64,000 bases of DNA from Hellea sp. (GTDB lineage: Bacteria; Pseudomonadota; Alphaproteobacteria; Caulobacterales; Maricaulaceae), in assembly GCA_028224375.1 (NCBI GenBank), contig JAOIVW010000001.1, positions 1 to 64,000 of the forward strand, written 5' to 3'. Every line of letters begins with the position of its first letter. Positions within the stretch are counted from its first letter, which is position 1. Under the pieces are notes generated by a model that was not told where the DNA came from, did not search any database, and saw only the letters and a program-made list of their open reading frames with translations. Positions 63,676 to 64,000 of this stretch are shown in pieces. The position numbers and the translations under genes were made by a program.

Positions 63676-63694
63676 CGCCAAGGGAGGTGAGCAC

Positions 63695-64000
63695 ATCACA
63701 GGACGTAAATTAGGCTATGCTCGCGTTTCGACTTTCGAGCAGAACATGGATTTACAAATCAATGCGCTTACCCTTGCGGGATGCGAGGGCATTTATCGTG
63801 ACCACGGCGTTTCAGGCACAGTCATAGAGCGAAGCGGACTTGATGCGCTGCTTGATGATATACAGCCTGGTGATACGCTCGTGGTGTGGAAGCTAGACCG
63901 TTTAGGACGGTCTTTATCTAATCTTATCTTTCTTATTCAAGGCATTGTCGGGCGAGGCATTGGCTTTTGTTCACTAAAAGATTTGATTGATACCTCAACG
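63695..64000 (+). CDS. Resolvase/invertase-type serine recombinase, cut by window end
   Basis: The frame encodes TGRKLGYARVSTFEQNMDLQ with the nucleophilic serine, then DHGVSGTVIERSGLDALLDD and VVWKLDRLGRSLSNL, all typical of the Tn3 resolvase/Hin family. At least 102 residues are in the window. No ATG, GTG or TTG lies in frame between the stop at 63671 and GYARVST; an ATC at 63695 follows GGGAGGTGA at 4 bases. It is the second gene here with an apparent ATC start. The C-terminal DNA-binding domain is beyond the edge. Confidence 0.85.
   Translation, partial: MTGRKLGYARVSTFEQNMDLQINALTLAGCEGIYRDHGVSGTVIERSGLDALLDDIQPGDTLVVWKLDRLGRSLSNLIFLIQGIVGRGIGFCSLKDLIDTST

Larger units (their letters stand above)
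57166..64000. mobile_element. Integrative element at tRNA-Val, right end not identified
   Basis: The region right of tRNA-Val carries a large serine recombinase reading into the tRNA, a coupling protein (TraG/VirD4), several unrecognised small or membrane proteins, and a resolvase. Parts (59.2-59.8 kb, 62.0-63.0 kb) are visibly more AT-rich than the rest of the window. No relaxase or mating-pair genes appear before the window ends. The right boundary could be near 63607, where GGGCGGTTCGAA recurs, or beyond the window. Confidence 0.65.

Overview
The window looks like chromosomal DNA of an alphaproteobacterium of roughly 50 % GC, most likely from the Maricaulales/Hyphomonadaceae side of the class (inference, not proven). 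Support comes from gene order (fumC-DUF4169-RHH, hflK-hflC-DUF2065-degP, serB/miaA, tig-clpP-clpX-lon followed by tRNA-Val), an alphaproteobacterial-type SspB, and a circularly permuted two-piece tmRNA.

Layout. 1-4.4 kb: a thiolase and a short-chain dehydrogenase (acyl-CoA metabolism), an intergenic palindromic repeat, and a convergent aminopeptidase P. 4.7-7.0 kb: a complete IS1595-family insertion sequence (2261 bp) with matching 8-bp target duplications and a 314-residue membrane-protein cargo gene. 7.1-13.2 kb: a 52-residue basic microprotein and the overlapping operon uvrD - two paralogous hydrolase-like lipoproteins - prmA. 13.3-17.2 kb: the sspB/fumC/DUF4169/RHH group, with a ccdAB toxin-antitoxin pair spliced in before the RHH gene. 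17.3-19.6 kb: a cytochrome P450, a RelE-type toxin-antitoxin pair with a perfect palindromic operator, and ssrA. 19.6-25.3 kb: an ArgE-type deacetylase with an apparent ATC start, an N-acetylglutamate synthase with a degenerate kinase domain, an M14 carboxypeptidase, an exported repeat protein and thyA. 25.4-36.1 kb: a lipoprotein M20 peptidase, VOC, YjdM, START-like and VUT proteins, folA, hflK-hflC-DUF2065-degP, RidA, serB and miaA.

36-57 kb is mostly core cell biology: a VTT-domain protein, the mreBCD-mrdA-rodA elongasome operon, an NSS transporter, a dipeptide epimerase, an Mla-type lipid ABC transporter operon, a DedA protein, tig, clpP, clpX and lon.

From 57.1 kb to the right edge an integrative element sits in the 3' half of tRNA-Val(UAC). 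It has a large serine recombinase whose reading frame ends in the tRNA anticodon loop, a small gene overlapping it, a TraG/VirD4 coupling protein, several unrecognised membrane or exported proteins, and a second, resolvase-type recombinase cut by the window end. The resolvase also appears to start at ATC.

I see no CRISPR array, no rRNA and no obvious complete defence system. The best candidates for undescribed biology are the cargo-bearing IS, the two apparent ATC starts, the lipoprotein pair between uvrD and prmA, and the TA insertion inside the fumC operon.
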